Positions 9,417 through 18,400 of a stretch of DNA of 64,000 bases are shown piece after piece (positions within the stretch are counted from its first letter, which is position 1; each line of letters begins with the position of its first letter). The notes under the pieces were generated by a model, which ran no database searches, was not told where the DNA came from, and was given only the letters and a program-made list of their open reading frames with translations. Both the position numbers and the translations under genes were made by a program. Origin of the DNA: Lachnospiraceae bacterium UBA1712 (GTDB taxonomy: Bacteria > Bacillota > Clostridia > Lachnospirales > Lachnospiraceae); NCBI GenBank assembly GCA_002317175.1, contig DCJA01000017.1, positions 21,253 through 85,252 of the forward strand, given 5' to 3'.

Positions 9417-12365
9417 CTAGCTCTGAATCATGTTCTCCAGATTCATGAATCTGCTCTGCTCAGATTTGATAGCTTCTTCATTACCTACAACACAGATATA
9501 TCCATCTTCCAGAATAGCTGACATATGTGCAGCCAAAGCCTTGATACTATTAACATCTGTAGCAAGCACCTCGTCACGCTCTCTTTGCATATCCTCCTTT
9601 GTGAGATTAGTAAGATATGCGGCCATGGATTTCAATGCCTTTGCCGATGGAGTAAGCGGTGTATCAAGTTCACTTATGGCACCAATTACAAACTGAGTCA
9701 TGGCACGTTCATCCGCCTCGTAGTTCTTGACATAATCTACTACGCCTTCATACACATCTACTGTTTTGGCAAGATTAGGGTCTCTGTAGGAAACAAAGTA
9801 ACTGTCTCCAGCTTTGCCAAATGAACTCATGCAGCCATAAGCGCCATTCTTAACTCTTACATTCATCCAAAGGTAATCATAGCTCATGATGACTCTCAAC
9901 ACCTTAAGACTTCCTGTGTAAGCAAGTCCCTTCTTAAGGAAATTACCACCACGGCATACATAATTAACCTGTGATGAATTCATAAGGCCCTCATTTTTAA
10001 CTTCACAGACTGGTACAAAAGCCTGTTTAGCTTCAACCTTGTTGGCCTCATTGTATGCATCGAGTTTGGCCATAAGTCCTTTTATTTTACAGTTAAACTC
10101 TTCGTACTCATCTCTGTCACCAGCAAAATCCACCATAAGATTTGCATTTGTAAATATGTACTTTACAAGTAAAGCCAGCTTAGCCTTAAGTTCGTCCTTA
10201 CAATCGTCATATTTGTTATCTATCGCTTCTACAAGCTTGTAGAAACTATAACCACTTAAACGGTCACTAAGAATAGCATTCTTGCTAAAATAACTACCCA
10301 GTCTGCCATATGCGAGCTGATGACCTGCACTCATCATGTTGCCCTGAATGCGAGACTTTAGTTCTGCAATTATTTCTCTGTTACGCTTCTCATTATCATA
10401 TACGGAAGTAAACATCATCTCTTCCATAAGCTCAAAGGCTACATCCATTTTCCCCTTGAGAGTCTTTATCTTCCACTCAAAAGAAACCATATTTTCATCA
10501 GTATTTCTGATGTTGCTATAGATATTTTCGGCTACAGAGATTCCACCAGTATTGATATTAATCTTGTTGTACAACTCACCATATGTATAGTTTTTAGTAT
10601 CAACAAGTCCCATGACTGACTTAAGAATTCCCAGATATCCAAAGAGCTCCTCTGGTACATTTGTTGCGTCAAAAATCACTCTGATATAATCAATGCCATG
10701 GGTGTCAATCTCATGATAGAGAGACTTAATACCATCTATCTCATTAAGTTCATTATAGATATCTCCAGTTTCTTTCTTAATATCAGCCAGCTCAAGAACC
10801 GGAATGCATGCCAGCTGCTCAGGACTGTCTTCTTCATCCTGATAAGCCTTTAACTCTGCAGTCTCCCTAACAATGCCAGCTATCTCTTCAGCAGAAAGAG
10901 ACGCCTTATACTCTGCCAGTTTCTCTGCAAGCTTTGCATCTTCTTTTTCTACCAGACCAACTTCAGGTACAACTGTTACAACTGTTCTATGAACATTGTT
11001 TAAGATATTCTTTTCAACCAGCTTTTCAAAATAATCTGTCTCAACCAGTTCTCTTAACTTCTTATATGTATCTCCAGCTGCTATATGAATAAATGGCTTC
11101 TCATCATCATAAAGCCAGCTGTCAAATACCTGGAGTCCATACATAAGCCCTGGAGGGTATGAACCAAAATCCGCCTCTCTGTACTTAAACTCAAGTATAT
11201 TAACTGCGCCACGAAGTGTATCCTTATCAAAGCCTTCTGATACTATCTTTTCAAGGACCTCACGAATGGTGTCTAAGAATTCCTGTTTTTTACTCTCCTC
11301 GGAATTCTTGGCAACTATTGAGAAATATGGCTGCTTTACGCCATTGTCATAGTAGCTGTAGATATCCTTTCCTATGTTTCTGTCCAGCATAGTCTGCTTT
11401 AAAATAGCTCCAGGTGCAGTACAAAGTGCATAATCCACCATCTGAAGTGCAATATATTCCTCAGGATTGAGATTAGATTCCATAGCAGTATTATATGCAA
11501 GGTATGTATTGTCATTAAGAGGCTCTGATTCTGTTATTGAAAACGCCTTTTTAACTTCTACAACTGCATCAAAAGGCTTCTGAGTCTCTACTTCGGAATC
11601 TACTTCGATCCTGTCAAAGTTGCTCAGATAATGCTCATCAATAAATGTAAGTTTCTCCACCATGTCCATATCACCATAGAGGTATATATAGCTGTTTGAC
11701 GGATGATAATACTGCTTATATGTATTGATATAATCTTCATATGTAAGTTCAGGAATATTCTTTGGATCGCCACCCGACTCATGTCTGTAGGTTGTATCAG
11801 GGAATAATGAATTGAAAATCTCTCTTTCCAATACATCATCTGGCGAAGAAAATGCTCCCTTCATCTCGTTGTATACAACACCATTAATAGTCAGATCATC
11901 CTCTGCATTCTCCATCTCATAGTGCCAGCCTTCCTGTCTGAAGGTCTTATCACTATTAAGTATGTTAGGATAAAATACCGCATCAAGATATACATGTACA
12001 AGATTTTGAAAATCCTTGTCATTGGTACTTGCCACAGGATAAACTGTCTTATCTGGGTAAGTCATAGCATTCAGGAACGTATTAAGTGAACCCTTGGCAA
12101 GTTCGATAAATGGATCCTTTACTGGAAATTCCTTTGAACCACACAGAACTGAATGCTCTAATATATGCATTACACCCGTGCTATCCTTTGGAGTAGTTCT
12201 AAAGCCTATATAGAACACCTTATTATCGTCATCGTTGTTCATAAGTACAACTCTGGCCCCTGTTTTCTTATGCTTAAGAAGATATCCCTCGCTGTTGAGA
12301 TCAGCTATCTCCTGCTTATCTATCAGTTCATATGCGCTTAATCTGTCTATATCAATTGTCTTCAT
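9417..12365 (-). CDS. M16C metallopeptidase (presequence-protease-like)
   Basis: Zinc peptidase of the insulinase superfamily, 982 residues, the length of the cytosolic M16C / PreP-type enzymes that degrade short peptides. The inverted zinc motif HILEH is at residues 67-71, inside a 17-residue stretch VMHILEHSVLCGSKEFP. The distal Glu is in VVYNEMKGAFSSP (about 145-157). The four-domain layout is evident: an active half, a charged hinge (about 460-520) and an inactive C-terminal half. No signal peptide is present, so it should act inside the cell. The start is behind GGGGAATTAG. It probably heads a unit with the downstream lipoprotein and 136-aa genes. Confidence 0.93.
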   Translation of the reverse strand: MKTIDIDRLSAYELIDKQEIADLNSEGYLLKHKKTGARVVLMNNDDDNKVFYIGFRTTPKDSTGVMHILEHSVLCGSKEFPVKDPFIELAKGSLNTFLNAMTYPDKTVYPVASTNDKDFQNLVHVYLDAVFYPNILNSDKTFRQEGWHYEMENAEDDLTINGVVYNEMKGAFSSPDDVLEREIFNSLFPDTTYRHESGGDPKNIPELTYEDYINTYKQYYHPSNSYIYLYGDMDMVEKLTFIDEHYLSNFDRIEVDSEVETQKPFDAVVEVKKAFSITESEPLNDNTYLAYNTAMESNLNPEEYIALQMVDYALCTAPGAILKQTMLDRNIGKDIYSYYDNGVKQPYFSIVAKNSEESKKQEFLDTIREVLEKIVSEGFDKDTLRGAVNILEFKYREADFGSYPPGLMYGLQVFDSWLYDDEKPFIHIAAGDTYKKLRELVETDYFEKLVEKNILNNVHRTVVTVVPEVGLVEKEDAKLAEKLAEYKASLSAEEIAGIVRETAELKAYQDEEDSPEQLACIPVLELADIKKETGDIYNELNEIDGIKSLYHEIDTHGIDYIRVIFDATNVPEELFGYLGILKSVMGLVDTKNYTYGELYNKININTGGISVAENIYSNIRNTDENMVSFEWKIKTLKGKMDVAFELMEEMMFTSVYDNEKRNREIIAELKSRIQGNMMSAGHQLAYGRLGSYFSKNAILSDRLSGYSFYKLVEAIDNKYDDCKDELKAKLALLVKYIFTNANLMVDFAGDRDEYEEFNCKIKGLMAKLDAYNEANKVEAKQAFVPVCEVKNEGLMNSSQVNYVCRGGNFLKKGLAYTGSLKVLRVIMSYDYLWMNVRVKNGAYGCMSSFGKAGDSYFVSYRDPNLAKTVDVYEGVVDYVKNYEADERAMTQFVIGAISELDTPLTPSAKALKSMAAYLTNLTKEDMQRERDEVLATDVNSIKALAAHMSAILEDGYICVVGNEEAIKSEQSRFMNLENMIQS

Positions 12366-12469
12366 CTAATTCCCCGTTGCCGTCTTCCTTTATTATTTAT
12401 GTCTATATATTATTTAATAAAATGTTTCTGTATTAGTGTATTTATGAAAGTCTGTTTATAGCCATTAAT

Positions 12470-12862
12470 TTACGAAATAGAAAGCATATTTATCTTATAT
12501 ACATGCATCTCTTCAACAAATATTGTGTCTTTCTTATCGTATAGTTCCTGATTGCCTACTATATCCTCAATCTTATAATCATGTCCTGTATAAGCATTCT
12601 TTGCTTCATCCCAAACATATAGCCTGAATTTGACCTTCATCTTCTTATAAATCATATAGGCCATATCTTCAGGCTTTATATAAAAAATGTGATTTTCTAT
12701 AGTAGTATCAGCTGCCACTTCCTTGGTAATATACTGGGAAAGAATGCATTTAAATTTAAATGGTACCTCATCTATATCCAGCAGTTCAGCATAACTGAGT
12801 TTTCCTCCAAGATAGAGATTGGTCATATCCTGATACACGTGCTTATAATCTTTTTCTGCCAT
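12470..12862 (-). CDS. Hypothetical protein, 130 aa
   Basis: Not recognised. A compact soluble protein of mixed alpha/beta character, with no signal, membrane helix or Cys cluster. It ends about 100 bases before the M16 gene start and lies 70 bases downstream of the sigma-like gene in the same orientation, so it may be the last member of that cluster. The ribosome binding site is weak (AGAGAG). Confidence 0.65.
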   Translation of the reverse strand: MAEKDYKHVYQDMTNLYLGGKLSYAELLDIDEVPFKFKCILSQYITKEVAADTTIENHIFYIKPEDMAYMIYKKMKVKFRLYVWDEAKNAYTGHDYKIEDIVGNQELYDKKDTIFVEEMHVYKINMLSIS

Positions 12863-12932
12863 AAAATGTCTCTCTGATCTTCTTGCACAACAACTATGAT
12901 TTTCCTTTTGTGCAATAAATTTAGGTGTCTAC

Positions 12933-13673
12933 TTATTCCTCTGGTTCAATATCTTCTATTTTTTTGCCACTTACTCGGACGGCATCTTCGATAGCTTTTT
13001 TACTGAATTTACCTTCCAATACCAGTTCCTCAACAGTAACCTTTCTTCCCAGATCCTCTGCCAACTGTCTTGCAGCATCAGCTATCTTATTGACCTTTTC
13101 AACCATCTTTTCATCTATCTTACGGTTGTCAGTTTCTTCGCCAATAAGTTCTTCCATAGCATTCATAGCCATCTGAGCCAGTGCAGTTGGTACTTCATCA
13201 GGTGTCTCAAGAGCTCCAAGCCTTTCAACTCCCATAGACAGCGCTACATTGCCCTCTCCGATAAGATCCTCAATAAGTACACCCTGTCCAGTGTAAAGCT
13301 TTGCCATATCCACGATATCTGGAAGCATAATCTCAATAACTGCATTCTTGGCATCAATATCTCCAGCCATAGCTCCAATATACATGGCAGTTTTTTCGCC
13401 TTCGCTTCTTTCCTGAAGTTCAGCCAGGCTCTCCATATACATAGTCAGATAGTCTACCTCATCACCCGTAAGGTACTCATCAAGGTCTACCTTCTCATCA
13501 ACGCCTATTTTCTTCTCTTTAAGATATTCATATACAAGTCCCAACTGTTCAGGGCCCATTCCTATCTCATCAAACGCTGCTTCTACCTGACCCTTTGATA
13601 CTACATTGCCCTGTATCTTTGCCAGTTCTTTAATCTCTTCTATTTTCTTTGCAAATAATAATTCCTGATTCAT
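12933..13673 (-). CDS. Sigma-70-like protein lacking promoter-recognition regions
   Basis: 246 residues. Residues 10-60 resemble sigma region 1.1 (IKELAKIQGNVVSKGQVEAAF, split into two stretches at the final AAF). Residues 63-100 resemble region 1.2. Residues 101-152 are close to regions 2.1-2.2, with MLPDIVDMAKLYTGQG then DLIGEGNVALSMGVERL, matching the LIQEGNLGLMKAVEKF core-binding helix of primary sigmas. The aromatic -10-melting regions 2.3-2.4 are replaced by LGALETPDEVPTALAQMAM. A region-3-like segment follows (about 185-238, DLGRKVTVEELVLEGKFS) and the protein stops there: region 4 is absent. I infer it may bind core RNA polymerase without recognising promoters. It lies 8 bases downstream of the pseudo-rhomboid gene. 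Confidence 0.7.
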   Translation of the reverse strand: MNQELLFAKKIEEIKELAKIQGNVVSKGQVEAAFDEIGMGPEQLGLVYEYLKEKKIGVDEKVDLDEYLTGDEVDYLTMYMESLAELQERSEGEKTAMYIGAMAGDIDAKNAVIEIMLPDIVDMAKLYTGQGVLIEDLIGEGNVALSMGVERLGALETPDEVPTALAQMAMNAMEELIGEETDNRKIDEKMVEKVNKIADAARQLAEDLGRKVTVEELVLEGKFSKKAIEDAVRVSGKKIEDIEPEE

Positions 13674-13681
13674 ATATTCCC

Positions 13682-14554
13682 CTACTGAATATGATTATGT
13701 GTAAACAAATGGTCCTGACAGTATTCATAATTACCATTACATTTTGAGCAGAATCTAAATTCCATATTAGGATGTGATTCATCTGTCTTACCACAGATAG
13801 CGCATTTGTGTTTGGTAACTGCTCTTGCTGACGCTCTTACATTGGCTTTAAACTCTTTTCTGTGAACCTGCTGTGCTCTGGTAATACCTATTCTCTTTCT
13901 TCCACAGAAGAAGAAAATCAGGAAATTGAGCAGAGAAGCTATCATAGGGATTGCCTTGAACAGTAATCCTACTAGTCCACCATATGCAATGCTCTGAACA
14001 CATTCAACAACCATAATAATCGCATATATTATTCCAAGTACCTTAACCTTGATTGGAAGTATAAACATAAGCATAACCTCCATCTCTGGGAAGGTTGCTG
14101 CAAATGCCAAAAAAATGGACATACATACATAATAAGTCGTGAAATATGCTCCTATTGGAAGCTGTCCATATCCTAGCGCCAAAAGCACAAAATAAACTAT
14201 AAATGAGCCTAAAACTGTATAAAGAATACCTGAGAATATATATAAATTATACCTGTAGTCTCCCCATACCATCTCAAGAGTCTTTCCTATGCTGTAGTAG
14301 AAATACAGGGAAATAAGCAGGAAAAAGATATTGTCTTTCTCCGGCACATTAACAACCCAGGTGACCAGTCTCCATATCTGCCCTCTTACAATCAGATTAG
14401 GCTCCAGTCTCATATAATCCAGAAGTGTCTGGGTAAGTGGCAATAGTTCCAATATATATCCTATTGCAAAACATATAAGCATATACATGGATAAATTGCT
14501 TATGGCATATTTACTATATTTCTTTTCTAATCTGTCACCTAAACTCTGTTTCAA
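13682..14554 (-). CDS. Rhomboid-fold membrane protein, probably inactive, with zinc-binding tail
   Basis: 290 residues with about six membrane helices (from residue 20 to 215) and the rhomboid landmark GQIWRLVTWVVNVP near residue 58. The catalytic GxSG of rhomboid proteases is not visible where expected, and a segment TFPEMEVMLMFILPIKVK resembles derlin/TMEM115-type pseudo-proteases. The cytoplasmic tail (about 245-290) has CAIC, then CSKC and a Cys/His-rich end with YCQDHLFTHNH, a likely treble-clef zinc site. I infer a membrane scaffold or quality-control role, not proteolysis. It lies between the J-protein and the sigma-like gene. Confidence 0.72.
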   Translation of the reverse strand: MKQSLGDRLEKKYSKYAISNLSMYMLICFAIGYILELLPLTQTLLDYMRLEPNLIVRGQIWRLVTWVVNVPEKDNIFFLLISLYFYYSIGKTLEMVWGDYRYNLYIFSGILYTVLGSFIVYFVLLALGYGQLPIGAYFTTYYVCMSIFLAFAATFPEMEVMLMFILPIKVKVLGIIYAIIMVVECVQSIAYGGLVGLLFKAIPMIASLLNFLIFFFCGRKRIGITRAQQVHRKEFKANVRASARAVTKHKCAICGKTDESHPNMEFRFCSKCNGNYEYCQDHLFTHNHIQ

Positions 14555-14600
14555 AATGACTACCTCTTTACTATTTTCAATATTGCGAAGACTACTGTTA

Positions 14601-15524
14601 TCAGCTTATCTCCGGTATCTGACAAAAACGATTGTACTCTTCGTCGACCTTGATAAATTTCTCTTTATCACCAGTTACTGCATTATCAGGATGAAACTTT
14701 GCTGCGTATTTACGGTAAAGCTTCTTGGCCTCCTGCTTGGATTCACACATTGCAAAATATCTGAGATTATAACGTCTTGCAAACTCATGCTGCTTTGCGA
14801 CCTTCTTCTCTGCTTCACTCATGTATGGATCGTCATGGCCAGCCCCAGTTCCATTACCTGCGCGATTAGCTCCAGCTTCAGCACTTGAATAGCCAGACCC
14901 GCTACGCGAATAATTGTTACCAGTTCCATAGCTTGATCCAGTTCCACGCCTGGTGCTATTTGTTCCAGAACCTTGAGAACTGCCTTTGGCAAAACTACTT
15001 CCTGCGCCCTGGGAATAATCCTTACTGCTGTCACCGTGATAGCCTCGTCTGTTATAGGCTTCATTATTAAAGCCTGTTTTGGCATAAAAGCGGTCTCTTT
15101 CTTCCTTCAGCCTGCGTTCACGCTTGGCCATCTTACTTCCAAAGAGCCAGAAGAATCTAGGATCATGGGCAATTTCCCACATCTCAAATGCATCCTTGAT
15201 TCCATCACCGTTGAGGTCATCACCATAGTATTCCGAATAAAACTTTCGGTATTCTTCGTATTCACCAGGATTTTCTTCTCTGTATTGCTTAAATGTAACT
15301 GACCACCACATACAATAGGACGCATAAACAATCAGATAAACTACACCAAATGCAGGTCCTTCACAGTATGTAATTGCCAGAATACTTACTATCAGATAAG
15401 AAAACTCAAAAACCGAGAAGAATTTTCTTGCCAGAAATGACTTAGCAAGAATGATAATTGGTATTACAACCCAAATGACGAATACACCAAGCCTGCTAAA
15501 GTCTACAATCTCACCTATCCCCAT
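14601..15524 (-). CDS. Membrane-anchored J-domain protein
   Basis: 307 residues. Two or three hydrophobic segments at about 10-70 anchor it. A soluble part contains DLNGDGIKDAFE (about 101-112), which has the spacing of an EF-hand or dockerin calcium loop. A Gly/Ser/Asn-rich low-complexity linker follows (about 160-235), and a J domain closes the protein (about 245-305) with the HPD tripeptide in AAKFHPDNAV. J domains stimulate DnaK-type ATPases; a C-terminal J domain on a membrane anchor recruits Hsp70 to the inner face. It differs from DnaJ in lacking the zinc and substrate domains. Co-oriented with the HerA-like and pseudo-rhomboid genes. Confidence 0.82.
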   Translation of the reverse strand: MGIGEIVDFSRLGVFVIWVVIPIIILAKSFLARKFFSVFEFSYLIVSILAITYCEGPAFGVVYLIVYASYCMWWSVTFKQYREENPGEYEEYRKFYSEYYGDDLNGDGIKDAFEMWEIAHDPRFFWLFGSKMAKRERRLKEERDRFYAKTGFNNEAYNRRGYHGDSSKDYSQGAGSSFAKGSSQGSGTNSTRRGTGSSYGTGNNYSRSGSGYSSAEAGANRAGNGTGAGHDDPYMSEAEKKVAKQHEFARRYNLRYFAMCESKQEAKKLYRKYAAKFHPDNAVTGDKEKFIKVDEEYNRFCQIPEIS

Positions 15525-15586
15525 AAATATCTAAACCTTTTTCATAGATTAAATCAAATTAAATAATCATAAACTATATAAATTCT

Positions 15587-17287
15587 TTATTTGAAAAGAA
15601 CTCCCATAAGATTTCTTCCAATAGAAGCACCTACATTGCCACCAAGTTTCTTTCCAAACTTTCCAAAATTAGCGCCAAGAGTATTACCTACCTCGCGACC
15701 GATAGTTCCTGTTGCTGTGCTGGCAACATTCTTAGCAGCTTTTTTGTAGGCCTTTGCTGTTGCGCTCTCCTGCTTATTAGGAGTCTTTTTCTTTGACTCC
15801 TTCTCATTCGAATCAGCCTTTTCAGCCTTTCCAGGATGATTAGGATTAGGCTTCTTAACCTTGCTGTCTTTTGCCTTTGCTGCAGCAAGCTCTGCCTCAA
15901 GTTCTTCAATGCGCTTCTTATCAGCATCCATTTCCTCTGGCACAATATCTTCATCATCTTCTTTAGCAACTGCAACGGCATTGGCTGCGATAGCCTGTTC
16001 AACCTTGCTTGTAAGAAGTTCATAAGCAGATTCTCTGTCAATAATGTCCTTAAATCTGCCATACATAGGATTATTCTTTATCATCTGCTCACGAGTCTCA
16101 TCGTCGATGATTCCCATGAAGCTCTGTGGAGGCAGAATACTTGTCTTCTTTACAATTGTAGGTACCCCCTTCTCATCCAGAACCGATACAAGTGCTTCAC
16201 CAACACCAAGCTCTGTAAGCACACTGAATGTATCAAACTCAGGATTCTCTCTGAAGGATTCAGCAGCTACTTTTGCACCCTTTAATTCCTTTGGAGTATA
16301 TGCTCTGAGAGCATGCTGTACCTTATTACCAAGCTGGCCAAGAACTCCATCAGGAATATCCTGTGGATTCTGTGTAATAAAATAAACTCCGATTCCCTTT
16401 GAACGAATAAGCTTTACAATCTGTTCAATCTTGGTAAGAAGTGATTTGCTTGCACTGTCGAAAAGCATATGCGCTTCATCAAAGAAAAATACCATCTTAG
16501 GCTTATCAAGATCACCTGCTTCTGGCATGTTTTCATAGAGTTCTGAAAGCATCCAGAGCATAAATGTTGAATACATATTAGGATTGTTAATGAGCTTCTG
16601 GCAGTCAAGAATATTGATTCTGCCCTTGCCATCGTACTCAGTAACTCTAAGATCATCTATACTGATTGCAGGCTCCATAAAGAAGTCCTCGCCGCCTTCA
16701 CTTTCCAAAGCCACAATTGATCTGATAATAACATTAAGACTAGCTTCAGTCATATTGCCATACTGGGCTGCATACTCTGAAGTATGCTCAGCTATATAGT
16801 TAATCATCGCCTTAAGATCCTTGGTATCCAAAAGCATAAGTCCTTCATCATCAGCGATCTTAAAGATTATTGTAAGAATATCCGACTGTGTCTCATTGAG
16901 ATTAAGAATTCTTCCAAGGAGAAGTGGTCCCATCTCTGAAATTGTGGTACGCATGTTGATACCCTTCTCTCCATACACATCCCAGAAAGTAGTTGGATAT
17001 GCATGAAGTGAGAAGCCTTTACTGAACAGATCCAATGCTTCTACTCTCTTGGCAACTGTACCGCTATTCTCACCGGCTTTGCACATGCCTGAAAGATCTC
17101 CCTTAACATCTGCCAAAAATACTGGAACACCAGCATCTGAAAATGACTCAGCCATAACCTTAAGTGTAACCGTCTTACCTGTACCAGTTGCTCCCGCAAT
17201 CATACCATGGCGATTTGCCATCTTAGGATAAATAAATATATCTTCTTCACCCGATTTACCAATCCAAATTTTGTTGTCCTGAAACAT
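15587..17287 (-). CDS. HerA-like ATPase of the DUF853 family
   Basis: 566 residues. Walker A GATGTGKT at 32-39, a second nucleotide-site strand KMVFFFDEAHMLF (Walker B, about 268-280), and the family's sensor/arginine segment FITQNPQDIPDGVLGQLGN. FtsK/HerA-fold ATPases of this group are annotated as helicases, but their work in most bacteria is undetermined. A charged linker rich in Lys/Glu follows (about 440-520), then a Gly-rich C-terminus (NTLGANFGKFGKKLG) that is conserved in the family. The start has a perfect AGGAGG. It is first in the cluster with the J-protein, pseudo-rhomboid and sigma-like genes. Confidence 0.9.
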   Translation of the reverse strand: MFQDNKIWIGKSGEEDIFIYPKMANRHGMIAGATGTGKTVTLKVMAESFSDAGVPVFLADVKGDLSGMCKAGENSGTVAKRVEALDLFSKGFSLHAYPTTFWDVYGEKGINMRTTISEMGPLLLGRILNLNETQSDILTIIFKIADDEGLMLLDTKDLKAMINYIAEHTSEYAAQYGNMTEASLNVIIRSIVALESEGGEDFFMEPAISIDDLRVTEYDGKGRINILDCQKLINNPNMYSTFMLWMLSELYENMPEAGDLDKPKMVFFFDEAHMLFDSASKSLLTKIEQIVKLIRSKGIGVYFITQNPQDIPDGVLGQLGNKVQHALRAYTPKELKGAKVAAESFRENPEFDTFSVLTELGVGEALVSVLDEKGVPTIVKKTSILPPQSFMGIIDDETREQMIKNNPMYGRFKDIIDRESAYELLTSKVEQAIAANAVAVAKEDDEDIVPEEMDADKKRIEELEAELAAAKAKDSKVKKPNPNHPGKAEKADSNEKESKKKTPNKQESATAKAYKKAAKNVASTATGTIGREVGNTLGANFGKFGKKLGGNVGASIGRNLMGVLFK

Positions 17288-17504
17288 GCTATACCTCCTG
17301 ATATTAGTTGTTCTATCTTACAACATATCGAGACAATTCCCCAATATGTTCCATTTTGCCATCTATAAGTATACCATATATATTGTTAAATGTGCTATTT
17401 TTGATAAAAGGATTGATATTTTAAGATTATTTAATATATTATTAGATTAGACTCAGATTTTTTACTAAATTGTACATGCATGATGATTTTATGAGGATTA
17501 ATTA
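17288..17504. other. Divergent intergenic region
   Basis: 217 AT-rich bases between the HerA-like and AraC genes. On the plus strand TTGATA with a 16-base spacer and TATATT is a weak promoter candidate for the AraC gene, whose start has GAGGATTAATTA. No repeat or conserved RNA structure seen. Confidence 0.4.
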
Positions 17505-18230
17505 ATGGGAAGCAGTATCATTCTAAAATGTTATGGAAGACTATATAATCCTGCAAACTGGGGCTATTATCCCAACTACCTTGCAAACCGCTTATACTAT
17601 GTTTGCTCAGGAACAGTTTATTACAAGGATAAAATACAATTAAAGCCTGGCTATATTTATCTATTCAAGTCTGACGCTGACTTTCAGGTTAGTCAGTCTC
17701 CTGAAGACCCTATTGATCATGTCTTCTTTGATTTTATCTCTTCCAGTCAGATGATAGATAAAGACTATATTGAGATTGATATCAACAACTATCCCAGATT
17801 AAAAGCAATCATTGAAGCGCTAACTGTTGACTACTCTCTCAACAACTATCCTATTCATCTTGCAGAGGCTTATTTTGATATTATTTACTATGAACTCAAG
17901 GATTACTTTATAGCCAACAGAAAGTATTCAGAACTTACTACCAAGATTTTCAGGAGCATTATCGAATGTGATCCTGCTGAACTTACAGTTGCTGGAATTG
18001 CTGATTCACTTAATATCAATGTTAATCATCTGATTCGTACTTTCAAGAAAGATACAGGTATTACTCCACTTAAGTACATCAGCATGATGAAGTCAGAATT
18101 AGCTATTAATTATGCACGTGAGGGATATTCATTGGATGATATCTCAGATATGCTTGGTTATTCAACTGTATCAGCTCTTTCTGTTGCCTTCAAAAATACA
18201 ACTAACAAGAATCTGTCTGAGTTCAGATAA
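17505..18230 (+). CDS. AraC-family transcriptional regulator
   Basis: 241 residues: an N-terminal cupin-like sugar-sensing domain (about 1-135) and two helix-turn-helix units (about 150-241), with TVAGIADSLNINVNHLIRTF and, second, YSLDDISDMLGYSTVSALSVAF, the latter matching the AraC-family signature. It is divergently placed and convergent with the GH3 gene at the end of the carbohydrate island, so the likely role is activation of the hemicellulase genes in response to a xylo- or arabino-oligosaccharide (inference). Confidence 0.92.
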   Translation: MGSSIILKCYGRLYNPANWGYYPNYLANRLYYVCSGTVYYKDKIQLKPGYIYLFKSDADFQVSQSPEDPIDHVFFDFISSSQMIDKDYIEIDINNYPRLKAIIEALTVDYSLNNYPIHLAEAYFDIIYYELKDYFIANRKYSELTTKIFRSIIECDPAELTVAGIADSLNINVNHLIRTFKKDTGITPLKYISMMKSELAINYAREGYSLDDISDMLGYSTVSALSVAFKNTTNKNLSEFR

Positions 18231-18296
18231 ACCAATCAGGTTTTCATTTTTTAGCTTTGAGTTACTTAATAATTCAATATAATACAACGCAAAACA

Positions 18297-18335
18297 AAGA
18301 CCATTTTGAATAGTATTTCAAAATGGCCTTTTCTT
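18297..18335. terminator. Terminator between araC-type gene and GH3
   Basis: CCATTTTGAA and TTCAAAATGG around TAGTA, extended by AAG/CTT and followed on the plus strand by TTTCTTT. Sits between convergent genes and can serve both. Confidence 0.85.
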
Positions 18336-18400
18336 TATTGATTTTTTATTTTGCTATAAGTTCTATTTCTTTTATTTATTACTTCTTTTAACTACAACAC

